A stretch of DNA of 50,710 nt from DATAMF01 sp964472565 (GTDB lineage: Bacteria; Chloroflexota; Anaerolineae; Aggregatilineales; Aggregatilineaceae), in NCBI GenBank assembly GCA_964472565.1, contig CAYYNB010000020.1:1-50710 (forward strand), in the 5' to 3' direction. Below are positions 34,966 through 45,009 of the stretch, one piece after another. Position 1 is the first letter of the stretch. The number at the start of each line of letters is the position of its first letter. The notes below the pieces were generated by a model, which was not told the DNA's origin, did no database searches, and was given only the letters and a program-made list of their open reading frames with translations. A program made the position numbers and the translations under genes.

Positions 34966-35637
34966 TCACTCCCGCTCCCAGCGTGGGAAATACATCTGGG
35001 GGTCCTGACCGTACACCCGGAAGAAAATCACATCCCGATCCGAACCAAATATCACCTCAAATCCTTCGCGCGTCGGGGAATACGTCCACAGCACGAGTTT
35101 ACAATCCTGGTTGGAGGAGTTGCACTCGTAAAACAACACTTCATAGGCTCCCCCCTCGGTGGATCGGGTCGCCACATGATAGTTATACCCGTGCGACTCA
35201 TAAGACTCCGCGTTGGCCGGGATATTTTTCGATCCCCGGTAGCTCGCATACCCGGCCACCACCCCCGCCGCCACTAAAATCAGAATAACTTTCCAAGAGA
35301 ACAGCACCACGTCGTTCTCATCGGGCATAAGAGGCCGTAAGCCCTGGGCGAGCCGCCGCGCGTTTTCCTCTTGCAGCGGGCGGATCTGTCTCTGGGACAG
35401 CACTTTTTGCACCACTACGCCCGTCCCAGGGAGCACAATGAATGCTATCCATGACGTGATCAATGCGATTCGCGGTAGTTGCACCAGGCGGTAATCGGTG
35501 AATTCTTTGGCGGGTATATGCCCCGGAGTTAATAACAATTCCACCACCGCGACCACCAGCGCGATGATGCCGACCAGCAGCGGCCCATACTGCCGCAGCC
35601 CTGCGCGTATCCGGTTGGATGAGGTTGTCTCGTTCAT
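34966..35637 (-). CDS. Membrane protein of unknown function
   Basis: A 223-residue protein with three membrane helices: LLVGIIALVVAVVELLL, ALITSWIAFIVLPGTGVVV and ILILVAAGVVAGYAS. A C-terminal domain (about 140-223) contains a CNSSNQDC pair. There is no strong Shine-Dalgarno; the start at 35637 is chosen so that the first helix is near the N terminus. I do not recognise it. Confidence 0.5.
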   Translation of the reverse strand: MNETTSSNRIRAGLRQYGPLLVGIIALVVAVVELLLTPGHIPAKEFTDYRLVQLPRIALITSWIAFIVLPGTGVVVQKVLSQRQIRPLQEENARRLAQGLRPLMPDENDVVLFSWKVILILVAAGVVAGYASYRGSKNIPANAESYESHGYNYHVATRSTEGGAYEVLFYECNSSNQDCKLVLWTYSPTREGFEVIFGSDRDVIFFRVYGQDPQMYFPRWERE

Positions 35638-35752
35638 GGGATGAAGTATCGCCCGAATGGGCGCGGCGGGCAATTGTGGTCAAATTATCTCGCCCCGGTC
35701 CCAAAGGCCAGAGTCTGCTACAATAGGGGGCATTGAGATGAGGAACCGGATC

Positions 35753-35998
35753 ATGACACAGAGTCAACCCCTGCTCAATCGAATTGTCGTTTCGCGGGAT
35801 GTTTGTCATGGCAAACCACGGATTGATGGCACCCGTGTAATGGTTCATCACGTGCTGAGTTTGCTCGCGGCAGGCAAGTCGATTGAGGAGATCACGTCAG
35901 ACGATTATTATCCCGATATCACCCCCGAAGATGTGTTGGCTTGTCTGGCCTATGCTAGTCGCATTGTCGAAAATGACACGGTTGTACCGACGGCATGA
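35753..35998 (+). CDS. DUF433 antitoxin-like protein, second module
   Basis: An 81-residue DUF433 protein (HGKPRIDGTRVMVHHVLSLL, then PDITPEDVLACLAYA). GAGGA precedes the ATG at 35753. Its stop overlaps the next start by 4 bp. It is distant in sequence from the 2936-3166 copy, so the two pairs are not a recent duplication. Confidence 0.85.
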   Translation: MTQSQPLLNRIVVSRDVCHGKPRIDGTRVMVHHVLSLLAAGKSIEEITSDDYYPDITPEDVLACLAYASRIVENDTVVPTA

Positions 35999-36351
35999 GC
36001 ATCCTGCTGGATCACTGCGTGCCGCGAAAATATCTTCGACTGCTCCAGAGTTGGGGTTATAATGCCATGCTGTTGACCGAGCATGTAGCCCCAGATGCAG
36101 CCGATGTTGATGTGATCGCATTGGCGCAAACCCTGGATGCAGTTCTGCTGACCGTCGATTTGGACTTTGCCAACATCCTCAACTACCCTCCTGACGACTT
36201 TGCAGGAATTGTAGTGATGCGCTACGAGGCTTCTAATGAAGACTTTCTGGCCGCCTCATTGCAGCAGGCTCTAACGGATTTGTACCGCGATCCCCTGCGC
36301 GGTGTGCTGGTGATCATCGAACCATTACGTTACCGAATTCGTCGTCCGTAG
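35995..36351 (+). CDS. DUF5615 PIN-like toxin, second module
   Basis: A 118-residue PIN-like protein. SILLDHCVP (D6) replaces the DANLS type, and LTVDLDFAN carries the later acidic residues. It is presumed to be the toxin neutralised by the upstream DUF433 protein. A hairpin follows. Confidence 0.8.
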   Translation: MSILLDHCVPRKYLRLLQSWGYNAMLLTEHVAPDAADVDVIALAQTLDAVLLTVDLDFANILNYPPDDFAGIVVMRYEASNEDFLAASLQQALTDLYRDPLRGVLVIIEPLRYRIRRP

Positions 36352-36365
36352 GATCATGCAAACCG

Positions 36366-36409
36366 AATCCCCGCCACAAAGTCCCGCGCTGCGCCAGCGT
36401 GGCGGGATT
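36366..36409 (+). terminator. Imperfect hairpin after DUF5615
   Basis: AATCCCCGCCAC (36366-36377) and GTGGCGGGATT (36399-36409) pair with one bulge. There is no long T-tract. The remaining stretch to 36560 holds nothing I can identify. Confidence 0.4.
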
Positions 36410-36560
36410 TAGGGAGAGGTCCACACGCAGCGCCCGACAGCAGACCGTGTTTTCTTACTCCTGACTGCTTTATGGGGCGGTTCAAGTCTCCATTAGTTTT
36501 ACATCTCGAAATGTCTCACTAATTCTGAACCCGAACAAGCTGCTCCTCATGTTTCACTTT

Positions 36561-37010
36561 TCAAACTATAGCTATTAAGTCAAATTCAGGGTCTTCCCAT
36601 TGTACAAAACCATTCACATGAATGGGCACTTTGAATTCAGATTCGCTTGTAGCTACATATCCTAGTGGAGTTTCTACTAGAGTCACTGCTTTTCCTACCC
36701 ACTCCTGGGGCAACCATCGATAAACTTGATTGGATATCGCCCAATGTCGGTTTATTATGATACCCTCCCATTGTTTATGAGGCAGATTAGAAGGTCGGGT
36801 TGGAAAATAGAGCAATTGTCGTGGAAGAGAGAGACTTATTAACAGGCTGTAGACGTTTCCAGGCAACACATCAGTACTGATTAACCAACGATCTATGATC
36901 TCAATTAATGTTTCGTCCCGAAGTCGAAGGGTTAGAAGACGTTCATAAACTTTATCTTCGTAAGCCGTATATACTTCATTTTTTTCTAATAATCCAGTTA
37001 GTAGTTCCAT
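36561..37010 (-). CDS. Hypothetical protein, possible immunity partner
   Basis: A 149-residue AT-rich gene. The protein is soluble, helical at the start (LLEKNEVYTAYEDKVYERLL) and beta-rich afterwards. TGGAGGAT precedes the ATG, 18 bp after the stop of the 37029-37256 gene. I do not recognise it. Its low GC against the GC-rich flanks suggests transfer. The order (short possible toxin domain, then this gene) suits an immunity protein, which is inference. Confidence 0.6.
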   Translation of the reverse strand: MELLTGLLEKNEVYTAYEDKVYERLLTLRLRDETLIEIIDRWLISTDVLPGNVYSLLISLSLPRQLLYFPTRPSNLPHKQWEGIIINRHWAISNQVYRWLPQEWVGKAVTLVETPLGYVATSESEFKVPIHVNGFVQWEDPEFDLIAIV

Positions 37011-37028
37011 TTATTATCCTCCATATTT

Positions 37029-37256
37029 TTACTCGAATAACACAATATCCTCGAACTCGCGTATCGGATGAGCGGTAACAATATATCCGTTATCACCAAC
37101 CAGAATCGCTAGATATTTCTCCTCCCCATTGACCATAACTGTAAAAGCAAATTGTATATCGCCGAAATCTTCGGGACACAAAGGGACGCTAAAATAAAGA
37201 ACTCCTGAACGGTTCAAGAGCCTGAACGACGAGGTACGCTCCTCACCAATTGACAC
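37029..37256 (-). CDS. Possible truncated toxin domain
   Basis: About 75 residues (GTG at 37256; start uncertain). The frame stays open leftwards into the HdrD-like gene, but that upstream part looks non-coding. The C-terminal strand pattern EEKYLAILVGDNGYIVTAHPI resembles the end of BECR-fold RNase toxins such as polymorphic-toxin C termini (IITAYPI-type). It is AT-rich like the next gene. The missing N terminus suggests an orphan module cut off from a larger toxin. Confidence 0.35.
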   Translation of the reverse strand: MSIGEERTSSFRLLNRSGVLYFSVPLCPEDFGDIQFAFTVMVNGEEKYLAILVGDNGYIVTAHPIREFEDIVLFE

Positions 37257-37362
37257 CCCGCCCGACCCTGGCGATAATGCAAGAGGACTCCGCGCCGGGT
37301 AGCCCAATCCCCCGCCGGGTGATCTATAAGAGTTGATTACGCAAAAATTTTGAGGATTCCCT

Positions 37363-39369
<2,007 letters not shown>

Positions 39370-39381
39370 TCTAAAGTAACC

Positions 39382-39416
39382 GGGGCGTATGCATTACGCC
39401 CCCAACTGTTTTTTTC
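39382..39416 (+). terminator. Rho-independent terminator
   Basis: GGGGCGTA and TACGCCCC pair around 5 nt, followed by TTTTTTT after 6 nt. It ends the HdrD-like gene. From here to 39670 I see no gene. Confidence 0.75.
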
Positions 39417-39670
39417 TTTCGAATGTCAGATTGCGACTGAGGGTGATGGTTAGAAACCGCTGGAATAAACAACAATCAAAGTGACAGCGCAAAATGAGCG
39501 TTTGCCTGGTCAGCATCTCCCCCGCTATTGAGATTGCTTCTGTTGGTTAAAGTCTCAAGGACACTTATTACCAATAAAACGACAGCACCGCGCCCCATAA
39601 GGGTTGCGTCTGGATTCAGGAAAGCTGAGACCGCCTGACTGCTAATCGCAGCCTACCGCCCGATTGGCAT

Positions 39671-39698
39671 AGGGCCGGAATTGTATTGACCCGGCCCT
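39671..39698 (-). terminator. Hairpin after the STAS-like gene
   Basis: AGGGCCGG and CCGGCCCT pair perfectly around 12 nt, 29 bp beyond the stop of the leftward gene. Confidence 0.5.
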
Positions 39699-39726
39699 CA
39701 GTTGACAACCGTCACGCGCCGAGGAA

Positions 39727-40110
39727 TTAACGTTTGCGCGCGTGAGCCAGCGCCTGGTCCAGCGTGTCGAAAAGGAGAATTCGCACGTTAAACGCCCCGC
39801 TTTCCATACTCGCAAGTACCTGCTTCATAACCGGGTCTTGCGTGACCGAGATGATCTCACCAATGTTCCGGTGATGAAAGGGCGCTTCCGAGCCGCGACT
39901 GGTGGCATTCGCACCGACCATGATGTCATCCCAATTGACCTTCATTGCCGACAGGTCCTGAATGAAAGTCACCGGCTCATTTAGTTGATCAAGCAAACGG
40001 TTCACCACTTGGACCGCCTCACCCACATCCTTAGTCGGATTGTAGTTTTCGCTAGCCGTGATCATGACGATTGGCTCGCCGGGCATTTTTTTGACGGTGT
40101 AGGTTGACAT
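39727..40110 (-). CDS. Small STAS/SpoIIAA-like protein, second copy
   Basis: A 127-residue protein of the same family as 16901-17293, with a strand near the start (GEPIVMITASENYNP), FIQDLSAMKV in the middle and a RILLFDTLDQAL ending. The start at 40110 is chosen because GGAGAAGG precedes it. It lies between the HdrD-like gene and the echo of its 3' end, so it may be the cargo of that insertion. The role is unknown. Confidence 0.6.
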   Translation of the reverse strand: MSTYTVKKMPGEPIVMITASENYNPTKDVGEAVQVVNRLLDQLNEPVTFIQDLSAMKVNWDDIMVGANATSRGSEAPFHHRNIGEIISVTQDPVMKQVLASMESGAFNVRILLFDTLDQALAHARKR

Positions 40111-40329
40111 GGCCTTCTCCATAAAGTTGACACTTTTGATTACTTTTATTTTACGTGATGAATAATTAAGATCGAATTAAAAATTGTGAGAAATTTACGA
40201 CAAGCTTAAGTAATACGAATTGGGGAACGACGGTTAGTCATCATTTATATAGGAGTGAGATTGGGAAGGATTGTTGCAATATAGAAAATTTCTGAATTTT
40301 CACGCTAATTCGACGTCGCAGCCAAAACC

Positions 40330-40452
40330 ACTGGCTGCCCGTTCTGTCTGCGCATGTTCACCGACGCCCGCCAGGACGAATCGATCCAGGGCGGTCCTGC
40401 CGTGAAAGATGTGGTGGAGATCGTCGCGGACCGCATGGGGTTGAGCGTGTAA
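40330..40452 (+). pseudogene. Echo of the 3' end of the HdrD-like gene
   Basis: 123 bp align without gaps to 39247-39369, with frame and stop kept (TGCPFCLRMFTDA ... AVKDVVEIVADRMGLS). I count six synonymous codon changes (ACC/ACT, GGA/GGC, CGT/CGC, GAT/GAC, GAC/GAT, GAA/GAG) and four replacements (G to R, E to D, L to M, G to V). There is no start or upstream part, so it is a non-functional tail. The rest of the 40123-40660 gap holds AT-rich DNA, a terminator and a repeat hairpin. Confidence 0.85.
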
Positions 40453-40470
40453 CCGAGATCGACACTACAG

Positions 40471-40503
40471 GGGCGTTTGAGGTCAAACTTGAGCGCCCTT
40501 TTT
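40471..40503 (+). terminator. Terminator after the echo
   Basis: Inner TTTGA-GG-TCAAA and outer GGGCG...CGCCC pair, then TTTTTA. It is probably the terminator that came with the tail copy. Confidence 0.6.
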
Positions 40504-40574
40504 AGATTGAAGTGCGGCTGTCTCCGAAGTTCTAACAGACGAATACACCAAGTCGAAAATAAGCATCTGTTTTT

Positions 40575-40603
40575 GTAGGGGCGCGATGTGTAATTGCCCC
40601 TAC
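40575..40603. repeat. GTAGGGGC...GCCCCTAC hairpin repeat
   Basis: 8-bp arms (40575-40582, 40596-40603) flank a 13-nt loop. It resembles the short dispersed hairpins common between genes in this kind of genome; a related form is at 48939-48967. Confidence 0.45.
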
Positions 40604-40660
40604 GAATACTCGTTGATCTGCGATCCCAAAAGATGAGGATAATAGGGGAGAGGAGATCAT

Positions 40661-41593
40661 ATGAATCGAACAGATCGCTTATTAGCGCTGGTTTTAGAAC
40701 TCCGGCTGCGGGGCACCTGCCGCGCCGAGGATTTAGCGCAGTTCTTCGGGACCAGCAAACGCACGATTTACCGCGATATTCAGGCGCTCAGTGAAATGGG
40801 TGTCCCGGTGGTGTCGCTGATGGGGGAAGGGTACAGTCTGGCGGAAGGCTACTTTTTGCCGCCGCTGACGTTCACCGCCGATGAAGCAACGCTGATTCTG
40901 CTGGGGTTGTCGGCGGTGCAGAGCAGTTTTGATCGGGAGTACCAGGCGATTATCGACGATTCCCGGCGGAAGATTCGCGCGGTGCTGAGTGACGACACGC
41001 GCCAGCGCGCGGATATTTTATGCAACAGTTTGCTGCTGAGGAATATGCAGTCGATTTCCCCGGCGGAACTCCATTTGCTGCGGTTGCTGCGCCGGGCGAT
41101 TTTCACCACCCAGACGATGAAATTCCGGTATTTCACGCGCCACTCGGATAAAGTGAGTCTGCGTGAGGCGGACCCGTATGGGCTGGCATGTCTGAATGGG
41201 ACGTGGTATCTGACAGCATACTGCCATTTGCGCCAGGAACGCCGCATCTTCCGCTTATCGCGTATGCAGGATGCTCAACTGACCGCCCGGCATTTTGAGT
41301 ATCCAGCCGACTATGTTATTGGCAGCGAATCGCGCCGCGATGATCGCCCGCTGCGTATTAAGCTGCTATTTGATGAAGATGTGGAACCGTGGATTATGGA
41401 AGATCATTTCTTCTACATCGACCAGCGCGAACCCCATCCCGACGGGGTGCTGGTCACGCTGCGCGCCCGCCAGATCGATGAAGTGCTGCAATGGATTCTG
41501 GGGTGGGGGCGGCATGTGCGCGTGTTGGAGCCGGACGAACTGCGGGATCGGATTCGGGACGAAGCGCGAGCTTTGCTCGAAAATCATGGCTGA
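40661..41593 (+). CDS. HTH-WYL transcriptional regulator (YafY-like)
   Basis: A 310-residue regulator. The N-terminal HTH is seen in CRAEDLAQFFGTSKRTIYRDI (about 20-40), then a linker and a WYL domain with GLACLNGTWYLTAYCHLRQ (about 165-185), and a C-terminal WCX part. GAGGAGAT precedes the ATG. It lies upstream of two VOC genes, and its stop overlaps a TGACA-N6-TGTCA palindrome that may be its own operator. The likely ligand is unknown. Confidence 0.88.
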   Translation: MNRTDRLLALVLELRLRGTCRAEDLAQFFGTSKRTIYRDIQALSEMGVPVVSLMGEGYSLAEGYFLPPLTFTADEATLILLGLSAVQSSFDREYQAIIDDSRRKIRAVLSDDTRQRADILCNSLLLRNMQSISPAELHLLRLLRRAIFTTQTMKFRYFTRHSDKVSLREADPYGLACLNGTWYLTAYCHLRQERRIFRLSRMQDAQLTARHFEYPADYVIGSESRRDDRPLRIKLLFDEDVEPWIMEDHFFYIDQREPHPDGVLVTLRARQIDEVLQWILGWGRHVRVLEPDELRDRIRDEARALLENHG

Positions 41594-41606
41594 CATAATG
41601 GTGTCA
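41591..41606. promoter_or_regulatory. TGACA-N6-TGTCA palindrome, copy 1
   Basis: TGACA (41591-41595) and TGTCA (41602-41606) overlap the regulator stop and lie 54 bp before the first VOC start. The duplicated upstream region of the second VOC gene keeps it. It is a candidate binding site for the WYL regulator. Confidence 0.45.
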
Positions 41607-41660
41607 CGGCGGGGGTGGATAATGTGGGTATTGATCAGCTTCAACCCATAAGGAGTCCGT

Positions 41661-42038
41661 ATGAACGCCGTAACCTGGTTTGAGATCCCCGCTCAGGACT
41701 TTGATCGTGCCGTGAAATTCTACGAAGCGCTGCTGCAAGTCTCGCTGCGGCGTGAGTTGTTCGATGGGGCAATGAACGGCATCTTTCCCTATGAAGCGGA
41801 CAAGGAGATTGGTGGGGCAGTGGCGCAGATTCCGTATGCCAAACCGGGCGGTGAGGGTGCTATCGTTTATCTGAACGCGCGCAGTGTGACCATTTTGGAT
41901 CAGGCATTGGCCCAGGTGGAGCAGCTTGGCGGCAGTGTGGTGATGCCTAAAACCGATCTCGGTCCGATTGGCTATGTCGCGCTGGTGACAGATACGGAAG
42001 GCAACCGGGTCGGGCTGCACGCGGTCAAATCGGAGTAG
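41661..42038 (+). CDS. VOC-family (glyoxalase-like) protein 1
   Basis: A 125-residue vicinal-oxygen-chelate protein: NAVTWFEIPAQDFDRAVKFYEALL (first beta-alpha unit), AIVYLNARSV and VALVTDTEGNRVGLH (second unit). Such proteins act as dioxygenases, isomerases or ligand binders. AAGGAG precedes the start. It is one half of a tandem duplication with the next gene, downstream of a WYL regulator that probably controls both. Confidence 0.85.
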   Translation: MNAVTWFEIPAQDFDRAVKFYEALLQVSLRRELFDGAMNGIFPYEADKEIGGAVAQIPYAKPGGEGAIVYLNARSVTILDQALAQVEQLGGSVVMPKTDLGPIGYVALVTDTEGNRVGLHAVKSE

Positions 42039-42049
42039 GCATTCAGGGG

Positions 42050-42128
42050 AAAAGCGGGCGCTGCTTGAAAATCATGGCTGACATCATGGTGTCACAGCGG
42101 GGGCGGATAATACAGCTATGGATTTAAT
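42050..42128 (+). repeat. Echo of the regulator 3' end in the VOC duplication
   Basis: This stretch repeats the region 41565-41650. The tail codons for R-A-L-L-E-N-H-G-stop are kept with synonymous changes only (CGA/CGG, GCT/GCG, TTG/CTG, CTC/CTT), followed by the palindrome at 42079-42094 and the promoter region. The duplicated unit was regulator tail plus VOC gene. Confidence 0.8.
42079..42094. promoter_or_regulatory. TGACA-N6-TGTCA palindrome, copy 2
   Basis: TGACA (42079-42083) and TGTCA (42090-42094), same spacing as copy 1, 56 bp before the second VOC start. Confidence 0.45.
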
Positions 42129-42149
42129 CGCTTGTGAGGAGTAAGACCG

Positions 42150-42527
42150 ATGATGAACGCCGTGACCTGGTTTGAAATCCCTTCGGAGGATTTTGAACGC
42201 GCTGTGAAATTCTATGAAACCCTGCTGCAAATCTCCATGCGCCGCGAGATACACGAGGCAGAACAGTGTGCTTTTTTCCCCTTCAACGAGGCGGAGAAGG
42301 CGGCGGGCGGCGTGGTGACCAAGGTTGCTCATGCCAAACCGGGCGGCCTGGGATCGATTGTCTACCTGAGCGTCCGCAACGTCGCTATTTTTGATCAGGC
42401 GCTGGCCCAGGTCGAACAACTCGGCGGTAATGTGGTGGTTCCCAAAACTGATCTGGGTCCGATTGGCTATGTCGCCGTGATCACGGACTGCGAGGGCAAT
42501 CGGGTCGGGCTGAGTACTGACAAGTAA
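42150..42527 (+). CDS. VOC-family (glyoxalase-like) protein 2
   Basis: A 125-residue paralogue of the preceding VOC protein, with the same framework (DFERAVKFYETLLQISMRRE, then SIVYLSVRNV and VAVITDCEGNRVGL) but divergent central residues. GAGGAG precedes the ATG. It ends at a strong bidirectional terminator. Confidence 0.85.
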   Translation: MMNAVTWFEIPSEDFERAVKFYETLLQISMRREIHEAEQCAFFPFNEAEKAAGGVVTKVAHAKPGGLGSIVYLSVRNVAIFDQALAQVEQLGGNVVVPKTDLGPIGYVAVITDCEGNRVGLSTDK

Positions 42528-42539
42528 ACCGGCCTAACA

Positions 42540-42573
42540 AAAACGTCTGCACCGTTCTCGATGCAGACGTTTT
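42540..42573. terminator. Bidirectional rho-independent terminator
   Basis: AAAACGTCTGCA and TGCAGACGTTTT form a perfect 12-bp stem around 10 nt, with T-tracts on both strands, between convergent genes. Confidence 0.9.
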
Positions 42574-42588
42574 TTGTGTGCGGTTGGG

Positions 42589-43029
42589 TTAGGGAACGTG
42601 CAGGGTCATTTCGGAGTCAACAGGCGTGATCGCCACGCTGTAATCGCCGGAGGTGTTCCCCACGCGGGTGACGATCAACTGGTATACGCCTTGTTCGGTG
42701 GGCGTTACGCCTTCAATCGCGTAGACGCTTGCGCCAGCCGCTGCCGGGGTGTCTTCGGCGACGACGTTCCCCGCCGGATCGATCAGTGTGAGGTCCAGTT
42801 TCAGATCGCCCGCGCTGATCATGACCAGGACCGAAAACACCTGGCCTTCGTTGACTGGAATTTCATAGATCATGTCGGGGGTGCTGGCATCCAGGGAGCC
42901 GTCAACCCGATCTGGAATAGTGAGTGTCGCGGCGGCAAATTCCGCGTGGGTGATGATACCCCACAGACCAACGCCCATTAACACGGCGGCGAATGTGATA
43001 AAGGTCAGGTAGATGGTACGGTTGTTCAT
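42589..43029 (-). CDS. Secreted PPC-like domain protein
   Basis: A 146-residue exported protein: N-terminal helix/signal (about 3-27, TIYLTFITFAAVLMGVGLWG), then one PPC-like beta-sandwich (VDGSLDASTPDMIYEIPVNE ... TSGDYSVAITPV). It resembles the first domain of the 43059-44237 and 1671-2819 proteins. The start at 43029 follows CGAGG. It lies 29 bp downstream of the larger gene, so it belongs to the same operon. Confidence 0.7.
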   Translation of the reverse strand: MNNRTIYLTFITFAAVLMGVGLWGIITHAEFAAATLTIPDRVDGSLDASTPDMIYEIPVNEGQVFSVLVMISAGDLKLDLTLIDPAGNVVAEDTPAAAGASVYAIEGVTPTEQGVYQLIVTRVGNTSGDYSVAITPVDSEMTLHVP

Positions 43030-43058
43030 GGTTATTACCTCGTATTGCTTCATTTCGT

Positions 43059-44237
43059 TTAGGGCAGTTTGGGGCGTAAACCCCATATGGGCTGGCGGCT
43101 GGATTTGCCTTCCAGATCAAACGGGATCGTGGAGGATGAATCGCCCGCTTCACCCGCGCCGGACTGATCCAGGATGCCGCCAATGTCGGGTGTACTGCTT
43201 TCCGCGTCACTGTCTTCGACCGACTCGGCCACAAGATCGATGGGCAGGCTGACCACGAAGTTATCATAGTACACCGACAGCGGCAGGCCGTTGGCATCTT
43301 CGGTGGATGAGGCCAAAAACGCGACGCCACCTTCGGCGAAATGGGCGTCGGGGTCCGTCACCTGGCCGAGAAACTGCCCATTATAAAAGATGGTGAAGGT
43401 ATAACCGTCGATCAGCACGCCGATGCGCGCGCCATTCGGATTCCCCACATCGATGATCGGGGAGGTTTGCAGCCGGGAGAGCGCGGTATAGGTCTGGTCC
43501 TTCACCAACCAGACGCCCCATTCGCCGCGCGGCGTAAAAGCAATGTCGTACCCGTGATAGATGGGACCAAAACCATCCATGCGCACGGCGAACCCATACC
43601 GGTAGTATTCGGCTCCCGTCTCCACGCGGATCGTGGCTTCGACATAGTAGCTCTCCGCCGTGAAGCCCAGCTTATCACTGTTCAGAATGCTGTAGTCCAG
43701 ATCGGGGTCCTGAAGCTGGAGCAGATATTCGTCATTGACGACTCCGGCGAATAGGCCCGGTTCCTCAATATCCAACCAGTTGAGCGGGTAGGATTCCGCC
43801 CGGTCATCGAAATAATCCAGCACCACCGGGAAGCTGTAGCCGGGGATGATGATCAGCTCGAATACGACGGGCACCGGGCTGGATACGACAATTTCATAAC
43901 TGCCCGTCTGCGCGGCGGTGATCGCTTCGATGGAATAGTACAGATCGGGCAGATTGACCGGGCGCGCCTGGGTCACGAGCGCCCCGGTGGGATCGAGAAG
44001 CTGGATATTCAATTCTTCGGAGCCTTCGGGCCAGGCCAGCACCGAAAAAATCTGCTGGTCATAGACGGGCAGGGTATAACGATGTTCGGGTGTGCTGCTG
44101 TCCAGCGTGCCTTCGACGACCTCCAATAACTGGAGCTGGCTGGTGGTTCGTTCCGGTTGGGCGTGAGCAGGCAGCGCACGGATGAGCAGCGCCGCGATCA
44201 GCGCGACGACGAGTGTCAGATGAGAGTGGCGGTACAT
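43059..44237 (-). CDS. Secreted PPC plus LamG-like protein, paralogue
   Basis: A 392-residue exported protein: signal peptide (1-27, ending AHAQ), a PPC-like domain (about 35-140), a LamG-like domain (about 145-335; YYRYGFAVRMDGFGP, LPLSVYYDNFVVSLP) and a tail with IGGILDQSGAG. Domain order and tail motif equal those of 1671-2819. The start at 44237 is chosen because GGAG precedes it. Its promoter region carries the same tandem GCGTGACC site. A surface binding role is inferred. Confidence 0.7.
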   Translation of the reverse strand: MYRHSHLTLVVALIAALLIRALPAHAQPERTTSQLQLLEVVEGTLDSSTPEHRYTLPVYDQQIFSVLAWPEGSEELNIQLLDPTGALVTQARPVNLPDLYYSIEAITAAQTGSYEIVVSSPVPVVFELIIIPGYSFPVVLDYFDDRAESYPLNWLDIEEPGLFAGVVNDEYLLQLQDPDLDYSILNSDKLGFTAESYYVEATIRVETGAEYYRYGFAVRMDGFGPIYHGYDIAFTPRGEWGVWLVKDQTYTALSRLQTSPIIDVGNPNGARIGVLIDGYTFTIFYNGQFLGQVTDPDAHFAEGGVAFLASSTEDANGLPLSVYYDNFVVSLPIDLVAESVEDSDAESSTPDIGGILDQSGAGEAGDSSSTIPFDLEGKSSRQPIWGLRPKLP

Positions 44238-44295
44238 GGCTGGATACTCCAAGTTCTGATTTTCGTGTTTCTTTAGATGTTATTCTGACTTATTA

Positions 44296-44314
44296 GCGTG
44301 ACCGCAGCGTGACC
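44296..44314. promoter_or_regulatory. Tandem GCGTGACC site, second occurrence
   Basis: 19 bp identical to 2869-2887, here 59-77 nt upstream of the paralogous gene start at 44237. The flanks are only loosely similar, so the match looks like a conserved binding site. Confidence 0.55.
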
Positions 44315-44416
44315 AGCAACTTTGAGATCACGTGGTTAAGGGAAATTTTTATTTTTTTTTATTCTTCCGAGTACAATTGAGGCGTTTATGCTCAGCCTTT
44401 GACAAGGAAAATAATC

Positions 44417-44914
44417 ATGAACGACCCAATCGATTATCGCATGGTTCGCCGCCGTGTAGAGGAACAGGTTAAGAAACAGAAACAACTTTCAAATTGGCTT
44501 TTATTTGGCCTGAATGTCTTTTTATATGTCCTTTTCGTACTGATAGCCTGTGGAATCTATTTGAGTGGGGATGGACACTCTTTAAGCACGCTCTTTGGAT
44601 CAGAGGGCGGCGATTCGGCACAAAGCACTATCGCCTTATTCATCACGGGCTGGTTAATGTCACTTATTTTTCACGGTGTGTCGGTCTTTTTGAATACGAA
44701 AATGGGCGAACAGCAAATTCGTGACAAAGTTATCGCGCGTGAATTGGGGCGTGAACTGCTCCATTTGGGGCCAGACGAAGAACCCTACGAAAAGCGTAAG
44801 CGGATGATGCAATTGGCGGATGACGGCGAAATGCGCGAAGTAGATGCTGATGAAGAGGCCGCGTTTGTGCCTGATCCTCAGTCGCGTAACCGTTCTTCAA
44901 GCGGATCAGCATGA
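44417..44914 (+). CDS. 2TM-domain membrane protein
   Basis: A 165-residue protein with two membrane helices (WLLFGLNVFLYVLFVLIAC and IALFITGWLMSLIFHGVSV), a basic-rich start and an acidic C-terminal tail. It resembles 2TM-domain proteins that often accompany kinases or regulators. The start at 44417 follows AAGGAAA. The function is unknown. Confidence 0.7.
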   Translation: MNDPIDYRMVRRRVEEQVKKQKQLSNWLLFGLNVFLYVLFVLIACGIYLSGDGHSLSTLFGSEGGDSAQSTIALFITGWLMSLIFHGVSVFLNTKMGEQQIRDKVIARELGRELLHLGPDEEPYEKRKRMMQLADDGEMREVDADEEAAFVPDPQSRNRSSSGSA

Positions 44915-45009
44915 TGAAATCATAGATTCACAGGACCACCCCCAGCAACTTTTGTACCTACCGCCGCGTATACACGATCAAACTGCGCCCCCCACTGCAA
45001 AGGTAAACC

